64,000 nt of DNA from Dallia pectoralis (GCA_029465975.1 CM055738.1:5235247-5299246), one strand, 5' to 3'. Counted from the stretch's first letter, positions 22,301-34,324 are shown. Notes: a model not told the origin generated them from the letters alone. Numbers and translations are program-made.

Positions 22301-24585
22301 CGACTCCGATTCTGATTCCGACTCCGATGACGAGAAGTCTGAAGTGAAATCAAAGGCTACATCAGAAGTCCTAGTAGATGTAGCTGTTGAGACTGAAACA
22401 GTGGGTCTGTCAAGCCAATCAGAGAGAAAGGAAGTGGCGGCAGCACTGCCTGAGTTCACACGTGTGGGTACTGCGGACGCTGGGCAAGAAGTTACACATG
22501 CTGCATCTCTGGAGAACGTTTCAAAAGCTATGAAGGGAAAGTCCACACTGGACGATCTGGCCAAACATGTTCAAGCGTCTACTCCAAAGAATGTGGGTGC
22601 TAAACGGGTAGACCCTGTACCAGTCCTGGAACCTGCCCCGGAACCTGCCCCAGCTGAAGCTGCCTCTGCCGCAAGTTTTGAGGAGCTGATAGACTCTGCC
22701 CCAGAGATCACTGTTGCAGCTGTAGGTGTTCTTCCAGAAGCTGTTGTTGAAGCTGCTGAAGTTCCCGCTGAAGCTACCACTGTCAAAGTTGCCGCTGATG
22801 CTCCTGTGTGTGTGGCAATGGAAAGTCCTCCAGAATTTGAGGCAACAGCTGGCCTTGCCCAGGCTGTTGCTGAAGCCGCCCCTGCCCTGGCTGTTGCTGA
22901 AGTCGCCCAGGCTGTTGCTGAAGCCAGCCCAGAGGAGCTCTTAGACAACGCCCCAGTAATGGCAGAATCTGCAAGACAGGAGCTGATTGCACAGCCCCCA
23001 GCTGAGGCAGAATCCGTGGAGTCCTCTGAGGGTATACTTCCTCTTCCTTGACCCCTACTCTTTCTCTCCTCTATGGACCTTCCCAACCACAGTTCACCCT
23101 ATTTCCTTTAAATGTTGTTCTTGATAACACGTATACGGTTTAATTATAAATGGGATGTAAGGTGCCTCACATAAGTGCTTTAAATGTAGCAGCGCGGCAG
23201 GTTTATAGTGTTCAGTAAAACGATATTGCCTCTTTTTGTTTTGCCAAAGCAAAATACACTTCAGCTGAGTCTATTGCTCCTGGCATGCTTTTATGCTCCG
23301 CTATGCATGCTTGCCTTGCTATTACCTATGCGTATGCAACGGGTTAATGACAGCTTGCTGACTATTTTGGTTTAGTCTATGGTTTCAGTGTACTTGCTTA
23401 CTGTAAGATTAGATGTGTGCAAGCTAAAGGTGAAGTTACTGTGTACTTGGGCTGATGGGGAACATCTATCACTCTCAACTCCATCTGGTTGAACGGAAGC
23501 TGGAGGGGATTGATGCCTTCACTGTCTCTAATTTTCATGTTTTACTCTGTACGCTAAAGCATCAGCTAATGAACGTTTCTAGATTGAAATATGCAGCTTT
23601 GGATGTGAACATTTTTACATTGTCTTTTAATATGCCACTTTCTTCTGGTGTAATCGGATTTTATAGGCGAGTGGCCCCAACATAACGTGAGATTGCTCTT
23701 TTTTAACCGTTATATTATGTTTTTTTTCAAATGTCTTGCTCAGAAACATTACTCACTTTTTTCGTCCAACCTCTCTGGCCAAATGGTCTTCACCTCTGGA
23801 CTGTCGTGCCGTGCCTAAATTATAAGACTTATTTGCGCTGTTATAAAAAGACGATTTTAAATGTGTGGGCTGATTTTTAAGGCTAATTGCTTGTAACTTA
23901 TCACTTGGCTGAATTTAACTTTATCTTTGCAACTTATGTTTTGCAATTCTACACATTTTGCTATGAAATATAAAAATATTTAATGTCGAACAAAATAGCC
24001 CTACTTCATATATAAGAAATCTTCCAAATTGCAATCTACCAAACACCCAAGATTTACCCCTCTAAGTTCACAAAGACATGCTTGTTATTCTCTTATAGGA
24101 AATGCAGTATATTATAAAAGATACATTCAAAGATAATAAAATATATTGGAGATATATATGTATATATATATATGCATATGCCCACAGTTTATAGCGGGCA
24201 GTCTCATATGAGCATCACTTGTTTTGCACAAAAACAAAGGCATTTCTTCTAAATTCTGATTGTGATTATTTAAACGTTTTAAAGTAATTCTGCAAATGTT
24301 TTATGTTTTTAACTTCATGGCTTGATTTTCTTTTGCCTAACTCTAGCCCCTTGTACAGGCTACACATATGCCAATGCTTTGTCTCCTAAACCTCTATGTT
24401 TTCTCCCTTCTTCAGAGGTGGCAGCGGAACCTCCCGCTCCAGCGCCCGAGCCTTTTGACAACACCACCTACAAGAACCTACAGCACCACAACTACAACCA
24501 CTACACCTTCGCAGACCTGGACCTGGAGATGGCCAAGTATCGTTTGCCGCAGCCTTCCAGCGGACGAACCTCCCCCAGGCACTGA
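19349..24585 (+). CDS. ndufv3: NDUFV3, accessory subunit of mitochondrial complex I (short and long isoforms)
   Basis: NDUFV3 is a small subunit of the flavoprotein (N) module of complex I on the matrix side. Coding exons: 19349-19393 (MATSLLRLGRLDYLK), 20503-20608 (basic leader segment), 21709-23031 (long exon) and 24416-24585. The last exon encodes the family's conserved tail, including EPFDNTTYKNLQHH, YTFADLDLEM and QPSSGRTSPRH. All four gives 547 aa; skipping the phase 1-1 long exon gives 106 aa, close to the human 108-aa form. In mammals both inclusion and skipping of this exon are known. The long exon is Ala/Glu/Pro/Val-rich with an acidic run of alternating Ser and Asp near 22260-22330. 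Exon 2 is preceded by a tandem array of copies of its own 3' splice site, and a retroposon sits just before the ATG. The gene is a tandem paralogue of the chimeric gene upstream. Confidence 0.92.
19784..20502 (+). repeat. 55-bp array of decoy 3' splice sites before NDUFV3 exon 2
   Basis: Each unit is a pyrimidine tract ending CCTCTGTGCAG, followed by the first 19 bases of exon 2 (GTTCTCCAGCGTGAGGGCT) and then AATGCATAACAATGGCATGA. About twelve full units and one partial unit precede the real exon at 20503. In most units the exon-like part runs into an in-frame TAA after six or seven codons. A second variant, CTCCAGGCTGAGGTCTAATG, alternates irregularly with the first. Confidence 0.95.
24049..24118 (+). 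repeat. Copy of the NDUFV3 3' UTR segment inside its last intron
   Basis: This stretch (CTCTAAGTTCACAAAGACAT, then CTTGTTAT, TATAGGAAATGCAGTATATT) matches 24680-24738 of the 3' UTR with a small insertion. It may be a local duplication or two copies of an unknown repeat. Confidence 0.6.
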
Positions 24586-24732
24586 GAGGGGACCCCCGCT
24601 TCCCAAGGCCACATGACCCCACCCGTTAGTTTCCTAGCTTCCATGTCTCTGATTCTGCAGCCTGAAACAGCCAATATTTAACCCTCTACGTTCACAAAGA
24701 CGTGCTTGTTATAGGAAATACAGTATATTATA

Positions 24733-24738
24733 AATAAA
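24733..24738 (+). terminator. Poly(A) signal of NDUFV3
   Basis: AATAAA about 150 bases past the stop codon at 24583-24585, followed by a T/G-rich stretch near 24765-24790. Confidence 0.65.
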
Positions 24739-25109
24739 CTTGCGAGAAGGGATCTGAGGCTTTGCATTTTGTTCTTTTTTTCCTGTTGTGTATTATAGAG
24801 AAAAAGATCTAACGTTTCATCTTTGCTGGTTTCTTACTTACGGTGGGGGAGGGGATGGGGTACATTTGAATAGTGCTGTGCTGTGCACATTTTTTTAATC
24901 TACATTCTATTTTAATGACTCCCAACGCTGACTGTGTCTGTACAGTACACATAATGACCTAATTATCACAGCAGTCCAATACAGAACATAGGAATGTATT
25001 ATAATTCAGAATAATACCCGCAGATGTAAGGAGGTGACAGGTATGGGTAAAAAAACATTAATATGACATGAAATACAATGTTATTTTTTAGCATTTCTTA
25101 TGGGATTAG

Positions 25110-25306
25110 GTTTTGTCGGGCATGGTGCCCCCGCGGGACTTCTACACTTTAGTGGCATGAAACAAGGCAGCACGTTCAGTCTCCTCCCATATTATGAATA
25201 TTAATGAGACAAATACCCTGCGTGACCAGACGTGATGACGCAGCGCGACAACTGCGCGTCCCGATTGCTGCAGCCGCTTGTCAGTTTGACGAAGATTGGC
25301 ACTCAG
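25110..25306 (+). promoter_or_regulatory. Probable PKNOX1 promoter and non-coding first exon
   Basis: A GC-richer stretch with several CpGs (ACGCAGCGCGACAACTGCGC around 25236-25258) ends in a good donor, CACTCAG|GTAAGC, at 25306/25307. The first coding exon of PKNOX1 follows 1.5 kb downstream behind an acceptor at 26811-26813, so this is a good candidate for an untranslated exon 1. The exact transcription start is not visible. Confidence 0.5.
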
Positions 25307-26818
25307 GTAAGCTGTCACTCAAAATCTGCTTTTTCCGCTCCCTATCAATCAAACAATCTGGGCTTCAGAGGGGAAAACAAATGCCCAGGGCTAAAGCTCG
25401 GAACGCAGGCAGGCCAGTTGAGCTGCTTATTTAGTTGTGATGGACTTTAACCAGGGAAGAGGGGAGAAATATGTCGGCGATTTTGGGGAGGGGGGAGATA
25501 GAGATTGTGGAAAAGCAAGGGCGAGACACTAGGCCCCAGCTTTACCCTGCTCAGGCGCGAGTCAGTGGCACATGGGCACATTGGGATAGGCAGCTGTCCT
25601 TCGCCTGATTGATTGACTGACTTGTGGGCTGGATTTATTTAAAAATAAATAAAGACACACAAAATGCATAAACGAGCGTGTGAATAGTATATAAACACCA
25701 TACATTAATGTGCATACACGTTTATAATGCATGAAATATGGGTTGATATGTTTACTTTTACGCAGAATTATTTCGTTAGCTTGTACCCTCTCACGGCTAA
25801 TTGTGTTAACTGGCTAACGGGCAAATTCGTATTAAACACGGCTGTAAATATGGCGATACTGTTACTAGTTTCGCTGTGGTTAACTCACGTTTTAAACACG
25901 GACGCTTCAGTGGTTGTTGCGAACAGACGGAGTGGTTTATGGGATTATTTATGTTATACGCATTAATGCACTAGTTAGCAAACCAGCTAAATAGCTGTAA
26001 ATTAACCAGCTGCCTGTTTGTCTAACGACCTTTTAACTGAACCTTAACTAGTATCGATGTCAATGTAATTTAATTCAGCTTTTATTCTACAACCATAAAT
26101 AAATGTTCTGGATTCGACCATTGTTTGCTGAACGTTCTAGAATCTATCTTTGTTGCCACCCGACAAACTGCGAGACATGCGAGTCAGTCGAACGTGGTGG
26201 GTGTGTTACATCACTCATGATAGACACACGGGCATGGTTCATCTTTGTCTCATCTTTGTATCATCTTTGTTTCATTGTCTCTCTCAGGTCAAATGAGTTG
26301 TACTGTACATTCTGTCTCCAGTCGAATAAACTTGCTATTTGGTGTAACTCCTGTCACCCCAGTCATTTGATCTGTACGGACATATGATTTTGTTCTGTAA
26401 TACAGTTACGTTACATTATTTGGGCTATTATTGCATTGCAATAGACATATTTTGCCGAAGCTGTTCAGCATTGGATTGCAAAATTTATTACAATCCTGAA
26501 ATGAAAGTGTTAAAGCCATTTGTACCATTTGTTCTTTCACGGGACACCCATTTATATTACTGTTTAATACAATTTCACAGAATCTCAGCAATTAATTCTC
26601 AACAACAACAACCACACGGCATGAAACAGAATAAATTGCAAAACTTTTTTGTTTGCCTGCTATCCATTATAATAATGTCAATTTATCAGGAGGAATACTC
26701 AAGCAAAAATTATTAATTCTCAAACGTGTGTGTGTCTGTGTGTGTGTGTGTGTCTTTCACAGGTCTGCCAACTCTCTGTCTTTATAATGCTTCAGTGTTA
26801 TCTGCGTCTGCAGTAAAC

Positions 26819-29800
26819 ATGATGGCTGCCCAGTCGGTTTCGGTTGACAAGTACCCGGAGGGGGAACAGCAGGTGGGTCACAACAACAAATTCAGTCTGA
26901 GGCTGTGTTCTGAGGCCTTCTCAAACATGCCTGCAAACTACACAGATGGTTGTTTAGGGGAAGATTTGAGTAGACAATTTGATGTTTGGAAATGTTTTCA
27001 AATCAGCCTAACCCTCACCGCTCCCGGTTGACCTGTCAGACTGGTTATGCATCTGACCTGGGACTCTTTGCAGTAAAAAACGTATTTAAAAATTATTAAA
27101 CTATTATAAGTTTACTCAGCACAGCCAAATGACGACTGGCCACCCCTCAGAGCCTGGTTCCTCATTATGTTTCTTCCTAAATTCGATCTTTCTGGGTGTT
27201 TTTCCTAGCTGTTGTGTGTGAACTTGTTGATGTGTGCTCTTTTCGGGTTTCAGGCTGGTTGTTTGTAAAAGCACTTTGTGACAATTCTCGTTGCAAAAAG
27301 GGGTTAATAAAATAAATTTGATTGGTTGACGCAAAGTGATGCTATGTATTAACGTGTGCATTTAGAATTCATCATGGTTATTTAAGGTCCGAGGAGATGG
27401 GGAAGGTGTATCTGTGACTCACTTGAGATTTCGCCAGCGCTGTTCTTTTGTGTCAAAGTTGCCGTTGCTCCGACGATGACGTTCTTGGAATTAAACGGAG
27501 CCTGGGTTGTTGCCAGCTGTCTTGATGGGGAAACGGATGAAGGGAGGATCAAGATGTCTTTCAATCAATGACTGTATCAGATGGTCTAATTAGAAGAAGC
27601 AGAAAGGACCCGGTGGGCGGTCGTCAGTAACGGCTGAATATGATCTGCTGCCACTGATCGTTCCATCCTGCCGGGGGCCTTCAGCGTCATTCTACCATTT
27701 GCAGTTCACTTTGACACATCCTTACTTTTGTACGGTGCTGAACGTCTCGCTGACAAGCGCAATCTTGACATGCTGTGTTGTCGACGGCAAGGCTCTTGAG
27801 CTTCACCTCTTGAGCTTGGGCCCTCACTACTGCGCAATAATGCTCTCGTGTCTCTTCCCCCCCTCATCCGCTCCCTCATCCAAGATGCAGGGAGTAGAGC
27901 AGGCAAGCCGTGGTGCTGACCAGGAGCAGAAGTTCGGCGAGGGCCTGAACACAGCCTCCAGTCCAACTGTGACGGAGCCCCAGACCCCTATGGATGTAGA
28001 TAAGGCGTCCATATACCGGTACGGTACTGCTTGTGCAGTGTGGAACGGGACACATTTCTGACCTCAAATCAATGCAATTAAGTGACGTGTCTATGTGTGT
28101 GTGTGTTTGTGTGTGTTGCAGGCATCCTCTGTTTCCTCTTCTGGCCCTGCTCTTTGAGAAGTGTGAACAGTCCACACAGGGGTCAGACTGCATCACGTCT
28201 GCCAGCTTCGACGTGGACATTGCCAACTTTGTCCGCAGCCAGGAGAAAGAGGGCAAAGCCTTTTTCAGTGACGACCCCGACCTTGACAACCTGGTGAGTC
28301 CTGGGTTAGAAGGGTGCTTTACTCAGATAGGCAGTCAAAACGGCCAGCTGCCCTATAAAATCAATCAATCATGTGCCATCAAAATACATATTCTGGGTAA
28401 CCAGGAGAGCGCGATGTTCTCGGGAAAGAAAATACCTGATTGATAGCAGATTGATTCTTGTCATGCAACAGTATTTCTGAAACGGCTGAAACGGCGTGCT
28501 TATAGCCACACCCGATCATAAAGATCTAACCCATCTTACATACACAACTGTTTTCCATATTCCTGTAATTCGTGATATAGGCCAACCTAAAACTACTTCT
28601 GTCAACCAGTTCTGTAGACTATTTCCAATCACGCCTGGTCAGCATTCACTAAAAATCCTAAAGCGTGGTGTGGAAAGGGGACGTCTTCTTCAGGAGACCA
28701 GCGGTGAATGAGCGATGGATCATTTTAGCCTTGATGGTCTTAAAGTGGTTTCAGTTTTGTACATCTGAGGGAGAAAAACATTTCAGTGATGGGTATTCAT
28801 GTCGACAGGAACTATTCGTTGGTCTGGATGCCGTCAATAAGCAAACAACAGTGTATAGATGTTGAATTTAAAGCACAAATCCAGACACTCCGTATGCATG
28901 CAGGGGACTGGTTTGATGGATCACAGCGGCAGCAGGTCAGAAATACCAGCCGCTCTCGGGGCAGCCAAGTGTGACGTATCCGATCAGTCATTCCTCCTAC
29001 AGACCCAGACAAGACTGGAATAGTTAGTCATTGTTACTAGTGTACAGTATCTACAGATACACAGTCCCAATTTTAGCTCTTATACTATTGCAATGTTAGA
29101 TGCTCGTTTCTGAGACACACACACACACACACACACACTGGAAGAATATAGGTAACCTAAGTTCTAAATAGATTATATCTCAGTCAAGGGACATTAATAA
29201 GGTTGACTGTCGCGGTTAAAAGAACATGACGATTCCTATTGAATCCTTAACACTTGTGATGCCAGATGGTGAAGGCCATCCAGGTGCTGAGAATCCACCT
29301 GCTGGAGCTGGAGAAGGTGAGCGACCTGTGTAAGGACTTCTGCAGCCGCTACATCGCCTGTCTCAAGACCAAGATGAACAGTGAGACTCTGCTTAGTGGA
29401 GAGCCTGGCAGACCTTACTCACCTGGGCAGGCCTTCTCTCCCACCAAGACCCAGGTATGCACACCTGGTACACACACCTGGTACACACACCTGGTACACA
29501 CACCTGCAATACGCTCTGTTACTGCCCTCGTCCACACACCTGGTCCACACACCTGGTCAACACATCTGCAATACGCTCTGTTACTGCCCTGGTCCACACA
29601 CCTGGTCCACACACCTGGTCCACACACCTGGTACACACACCTGGTACACACACCTGGTACACACACCTGCAATACGCTCTGTTACTGTCCAGGTCTACAC
29701 ACCTGGTCTACACACCTGGTCCACACACCTAGTACACACACCTGGTACACACACCTGGTCAACACACCTGCAATACGCTCTGTTACTGCTCAGGTCCACA

Positions 29801-32033
29801 CACCTGGTACACACACCTGGTCAACACACCTGCAATACGCTCTGTTACTTCTAAGGTCTACACACCTGGTCCACACACACATGCAATACCCTCTGTTAAC
29901 GGGCAAGTACACACACCTGCAGTTCACATACCCTCTGTAGATGTAGACTCAGTTTAAATCCTGTGCGTGTGTGTGTGCGTGTGTGTGATGCAGACCTCCA
30001 GCACTTTCACAGGAACACTCAGTCCTCAGGGGATCATGGTTCCAGCCTCGGCCCTGCAGCAAGGCAACGTCACCGTCTCCACAGTCAACCCCACGCCGGT
30101 CATGGCAGGTATGTCACCTTGGCATACAACAAGCACAGGTACCCACCACACACACACACACACACCTCAACGGGATCTTTATTGTAGTTGCCGGTTTCAC
30201 CATCGACGCCCTGTTTGTTTGGAGTTGTCTGACTGCCACTTGATGTGGCTCTGTGTGTGTGTCTGTGTGTCTGTCCTCCAGGTGGCGCTGTGTACCAGCC
30301 TGTCACCGTAGTCAACTCCCAGGGACATGTGGTGTCCCAGTCCCTTTCCCCACAGACCATACGCATACAGAACACGCAGGTAACACGCATACAGAACACG
30401 CAGGTAATACACATACAGAACACACAGGTACACGCAAACAGAACACGCATGCAGGTCACACGCATACAGAACACGCATGCAGGTCACGCAGGTAATACGC
30501 ATACAGAACACGCATACAGAACACGCAGACAACACGCAGGCAACACGCAGGCCGACATTGGGTGGGTGCTGAGCTGAACCCGTACCGGGCCAAGCTGCAG
30601 GAACCACGCCAAATCTGAATCTCTCCGTCCTCAGCTCCAGCTGCAGCTCAACCAGGACCTGAGCTTCTTCAACCACGAGGAGAGCTCGCCCAAAAGCAAA
30701 CGTGGCGTCCTCCCAAAACAAGCCACCAACGTTATGCGCTCCTGGCTGTTCCAGCACATCGGGGTAAGTGCGACACGGGCTTCGTCCTTTAGGACACAAC
30801 CGGAGGCCTTTCTTGTTTTCAAGTGTGTTTGCTGTGTTCTCTGCCAGCACCTAGATCATGTCTGATTGCTGTTGTGTCGCTCTAGCACCCCTACCCAACT
30901 GAAGATGAGAAGAAGCAGATCGCTAACCAAACCAACTTGACCCTCCTCCAGGTCAACAATTGGTGAGTCAACCATCACATGAGTGAAGTCCATAAGTCAG
31001 CCTCTCCAAGCACTAAACACAGACGTCAATTTCCCCTTGGTCATGAATGCAGATGGTCCCGCCTCACCTGTTGTGATTGGCCCAACCTAGGTTCATAAAT
31101 GCAGACGGCTCCGCCTCACCTGTTGTGATTGGCCCAACCTAGGGTCATAAATGCAGACGGCTCCGCCTCACTTGTTGTGATTGGCCCAACCTAGATTCAT
31201 AAATGCAGACAGCTCCGCCTCACCTGTTGTGATTGGCCCAACCTAGGGTCATAAATGCAGACGGCTCCGCCTCACTTGTTGTGATTGGCCCAACCTAGGT
31301 TCATAAATGCAGACGGCTCCGCCTCACCTGTTGTGATTGGCCCAACCTAGGTTCATAAATGCACGGAGGCGGATTCTCCAGCCCATGTTGGACGCCAGCG
31401 CCTCAGAGACGCCCAAAACTAAGAAGAAGAACCCTCAGAACCGGCCACTGCAGCGCTTCTGGCCGGACTCCATCGCAACCGGGTTGACCCAACAACAGGT
31501 CCAAATGGCAGACGGTATGTATGGATACTGGCGATGCAACAGTGATGACCGGATGAGCTCTGATGTGTTCACCAGGAGCTGCTTATTCTGCGGGCGTCAC
31601 AGTTTTATTATTCTAGCCTCCAGGTACAGGTGTGTTTGTGGAACGCCGTCTGCGTCTCAATAAAGATACACGTTACTTGGTGTATAAATAATGTTCTTGG
31701 ACGCGTTAAATGGTGTAATTTCTACACTCCAAGAGCCAAGCAGCGTTTCACACAGGATTACTGTACAGAGAACAACATGGCAAAGTGTCATGTGACAGAA
31801 CCAATGTCTCCAACGTGTCCTCATTTTTTTTGGTCGGTTCTACAGGCACCATGGTAACGATGAGCGTAGAGGGCCTCCAGAGCCTGACGTCAGACAGCGC
31901 CACACTGGCAGTGCAGCAGGTGATGATTAGCGGGCATAGCGAGGACGAATCGGGAGACAGCGGGGAGGAGGACGAAGATGACGACGACGACATGGCTGGG
32001 CTGGGCTTGAATAACAGCGACTCGCTGCAGTAG
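26819..32033 (+). CDS. pknox1: PKNOX1 (PREP1), TALE homeodomain transcription factor, 10 coding exons
   Basis: PKNOX1 binds DNA with PBX partners in the nucleus. Coding exons: 26819-26872, 27891-28018, 28122-28293, 29266-29454, 29994-30108, 30282-30379, 30635-30763, 30886-30962, 31351-31514 and 31846-32033, total 1314 nt, 437 aa (human 436). Translation starts at the first of two ATGs (MMAAQSVSVD). The MEIS-type PBX-binding regions are visible: HPLFPLLALLFEKCEQSTQG from about residue 62 and IQVLRIHLLELEK from about 122. The TALE homeodomain spans about 272-331, with the three-residue loop (HPYPTEDEKK) and recognition helix WFINARRRI split by the intron before 31351. The tail is acidic (EEDEDDDDD) and ends NNSDSLQ. 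Two exons are flanked by tandem arrays copied from their own splice sites. Fish often keep two PKNOX1 paralogues; I cannot say which this is. Confidence 0.95.
27116..27335. repeat. Dispersed repeat fragment
   Basis: Contains GTTTTTCCTAGC, GTAAAAGCACTTTGTGACAA and an ATTTGATTGGTTGA-like end. This word order is familiar from a very common fish interspersed repeat tail; I cannot name the class with certainty. It lies in the first intron of the PKNOX1 coding part. Confidence 0.5.
29455..29935 (+). repeat. Minisatellite immediately downstream of a PKNOX1 donor
   Basis: Short units of the type ACACCTGGTACAC are mixed with a longer unit that holds ATACGCTCTGTTACTG and CAGGTCCACAC. The array begins at the donor of the exon 29266-29454 (ACCCAG|GTATGC) and the exon frame stays open through it to 29940. 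Confidence 0.85.
30358..30540 (+). repeat. 24-bp in-frame duplications of a PKNOX1 exon end with its donor
   Basis: The exon 30282-30379 ends CGCATACAGAACACGCAG before GTAACA. The same 24-base block recurs, giving further CAG|GT donors at 30404 and 30428, then degenerates. Each block encodes a version of VTRIQNTQ in the exon's frame. Confidence 0.9.
31039..31350 (+). repeat. 52-bp array of decoy 3' splice sites before the PKNOX1 homeodomain exon
   Basis: Unit starts at 31091, 31143, 31195, 31247 and 31299 (plus a diverged one at 31039) reproduce the acceptor CCCAACCTAG followed by GTTCATAAATGCA, the first bases of the real exon at 31351. After the shared bases the decoys read GACGGCTCC instead of CGGAGGCGG. 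Confidence 0.95.
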
Positions 32034-33720
32034 GACAAACACAAACAAACACACACACACAGTCGCACAGAAATACAGAAGACTGTGTGTGCTCTATTAA
32101 GAATGCGGTTGTACAGATCGTCTAACTGACATGCGTAATGTAGGTTATATACGCTGATGTTGAATAATGTAGTCTGATAAAGAACTGTGTCCACGCGGTA
32201 GTGTGAAAATCAGATCCTACCACACAATCGGATGCAAGAAGACTCACGTATGCACTGTAGATAGACTGATATATACAAACACACACGCGCGCACTCTCAA
32301 TCGGGTTACACAGAGCACAAGAACATGTCATAAAGGGAGCAGTCCAGTGGCCCTTTTACTGAACGTGTTTTATGCGAGGAGTTTCATTTCAGAAACTGTT
32401 TTTTACGACGTAGTCCCAAGTAGGCTAGTGCACTTTTTTGTACATGTATGTGAAGCTCCCGAAGACAAGAAGAAAGTGACAGAGAGGTGTTAAAAAAACA
32501 CCCCGGAGACTAGTTTTAAACGTTGACCGATTTCTTATTTTCCATTTTAATCTCCTTCTGAATGCTGACACGTTGAAGTTGTGTCTGTATTGACTGTGTT
32601 AACTCTGCATGACTGTGTCAAACTAACTAGATGTGTCCACTGATTGTGACCGACTCCAGGTGAAACACATGGGCCCGTGACAAACCCATGGGGGGAAAGA
32701 AAAGATGCCTATTTTTATATGCAAACATTTCAACTGTGTGTGTTTTTGTTTTGGTGTTCTCGTTTTGTATGGAATATTTATGTACAAATAATGGTTCTTT
32801 ATTAGAGCTAACGGCTCAGTTTTCCAGGGTTAGATTACGTTTTCTAAGTGTAACAAATGATGGCTAATGTGAAAATGCGTCGATGTGTCAATTGGTTTTA
32901 ATCATGAAATACAAAAAAGGCCTTATTGATGTTTTCGGGTAAAGGCGTGACTAGTCAAAGCACAGAAGGCCTAACTAGCAGACACTACATATCGAATGGT
33001 GACGTTTGTCAAAGGGACGCTACGGGGGCGGGGCTACAGAGCAGTAATGTGCTACTTGTCAATCAAACGTGAGGTTGACGTTCAGGAATGCTTGATCTTG
33101 AAAAGTCTGGATTGCAGTAACCAGAGTTTTCACGGACGGTTTTGCCACAGTGTGCTGTAAAAGAGCATAGAGTTTAAATAATTGCGGTCTCGATGTCACT
33201 CAAATGCACAGTTCAGGTCGCTGGGCTTATTAGAAATTTAGTTGGACTTACTTGAACCGTGGTCGATATAGGGCCCGGTTTTTTGAATGTTTACCTAACT
33301 CTCTATTCTCTAGGTTAATCATATAATATTGCCTTTGGCCTTTATTCATGGGAACTTTGCAACAATTAACTGTATTCTGTACTTCTATCCTGTGATGTCA
33401 ATAAAGGGACTACGGCTCCGTTTACACAGACAATCTAACTCATATTATCCCTCCCCCTTGACTAATCAGATAAGCTCTTCAGGTCAGTTTAATTTCATTA
33501 AAATAAGTGTTTAAACAGACAGACCAACTCTAATATGTTGTCCAGTTACTGACAAACAAGCACACCTGGACACAGTGTGGGATTGGACTGCCTGAGCGAA
33601 CAACTGGGTCCCAGCCGCAATCCAAAACTCCATTATCTGTTACTGTCTAACTACTGTCGTTCACTTCTCTCTGTTTGGCTTAGAGCTTTCTATTTTGGAA
33701 TAAACAATGGCTAACCTCAC
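32034..33720 (+). other. PKNOX1 3' UTR with two candidate poly(A) signals
   Basis: No other coding signal is present. AATAAA occurs at 33400-33405 and 33699-33704, either of which could end the transcript. A short (CA)n tract follows the stop codon. Confidence 0.55.
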
Positions 33721-34324
33721 CTTTTCAGTGTGCGCTTGTCTTCGTTGTGCTTGATGAGCTTTGTGACAAGTCAACCCCCTACAGGTTACGGTAGGTTGGT
33801 TCTTCTGGCATCCAACTTCACTCAATACAAATTCTGTTGATTTGTGTCTGTATTTATTGCATCTATTGAATTATTTACACTTTTACTTATGTGCAGTTGA
33901 GGTAATGTTTTTAGGTTAGAATTGTGGTACACTAACCCAACAGGTTAAGTTCCACAGGAAGTAGAAGAGTTATTTATATGCAACAATATAATACTGATGG
34001 TTCTAAATTCATGTTGTTTTAAGAATATGAAAACATCAAATTAGCTCTTACCTCAACTGTAGGATCCAGATATAATTACCCGATGGGCACATTTTGCTTC
34101 CTCTGATACAAGCCTTATGTCCGGCATGCCAAAATATGACCAGAAGACATGGATCTGAAAGTCTTAATTTGACATTGACAACCCAAACTGGACAAATGTT
34201 AACTATGACCCATCTCCTGTGAAAGTACCCTTGGTTTGGTAACAATATGAGTGACAGCAGCTGGCTTCAGCCGGTACATTTGAAAGAGTAAATGATGAAA
34301 AGCAGCCCTGTTCACATCATATGT
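33721..34324. other. Intergenic sequence, nothing recognised
   Basis: AT-rich sequence between the PKNOX1 3' end and a Tc1 remnant; no gene or clear repeat seen. Confidence 0.4.
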
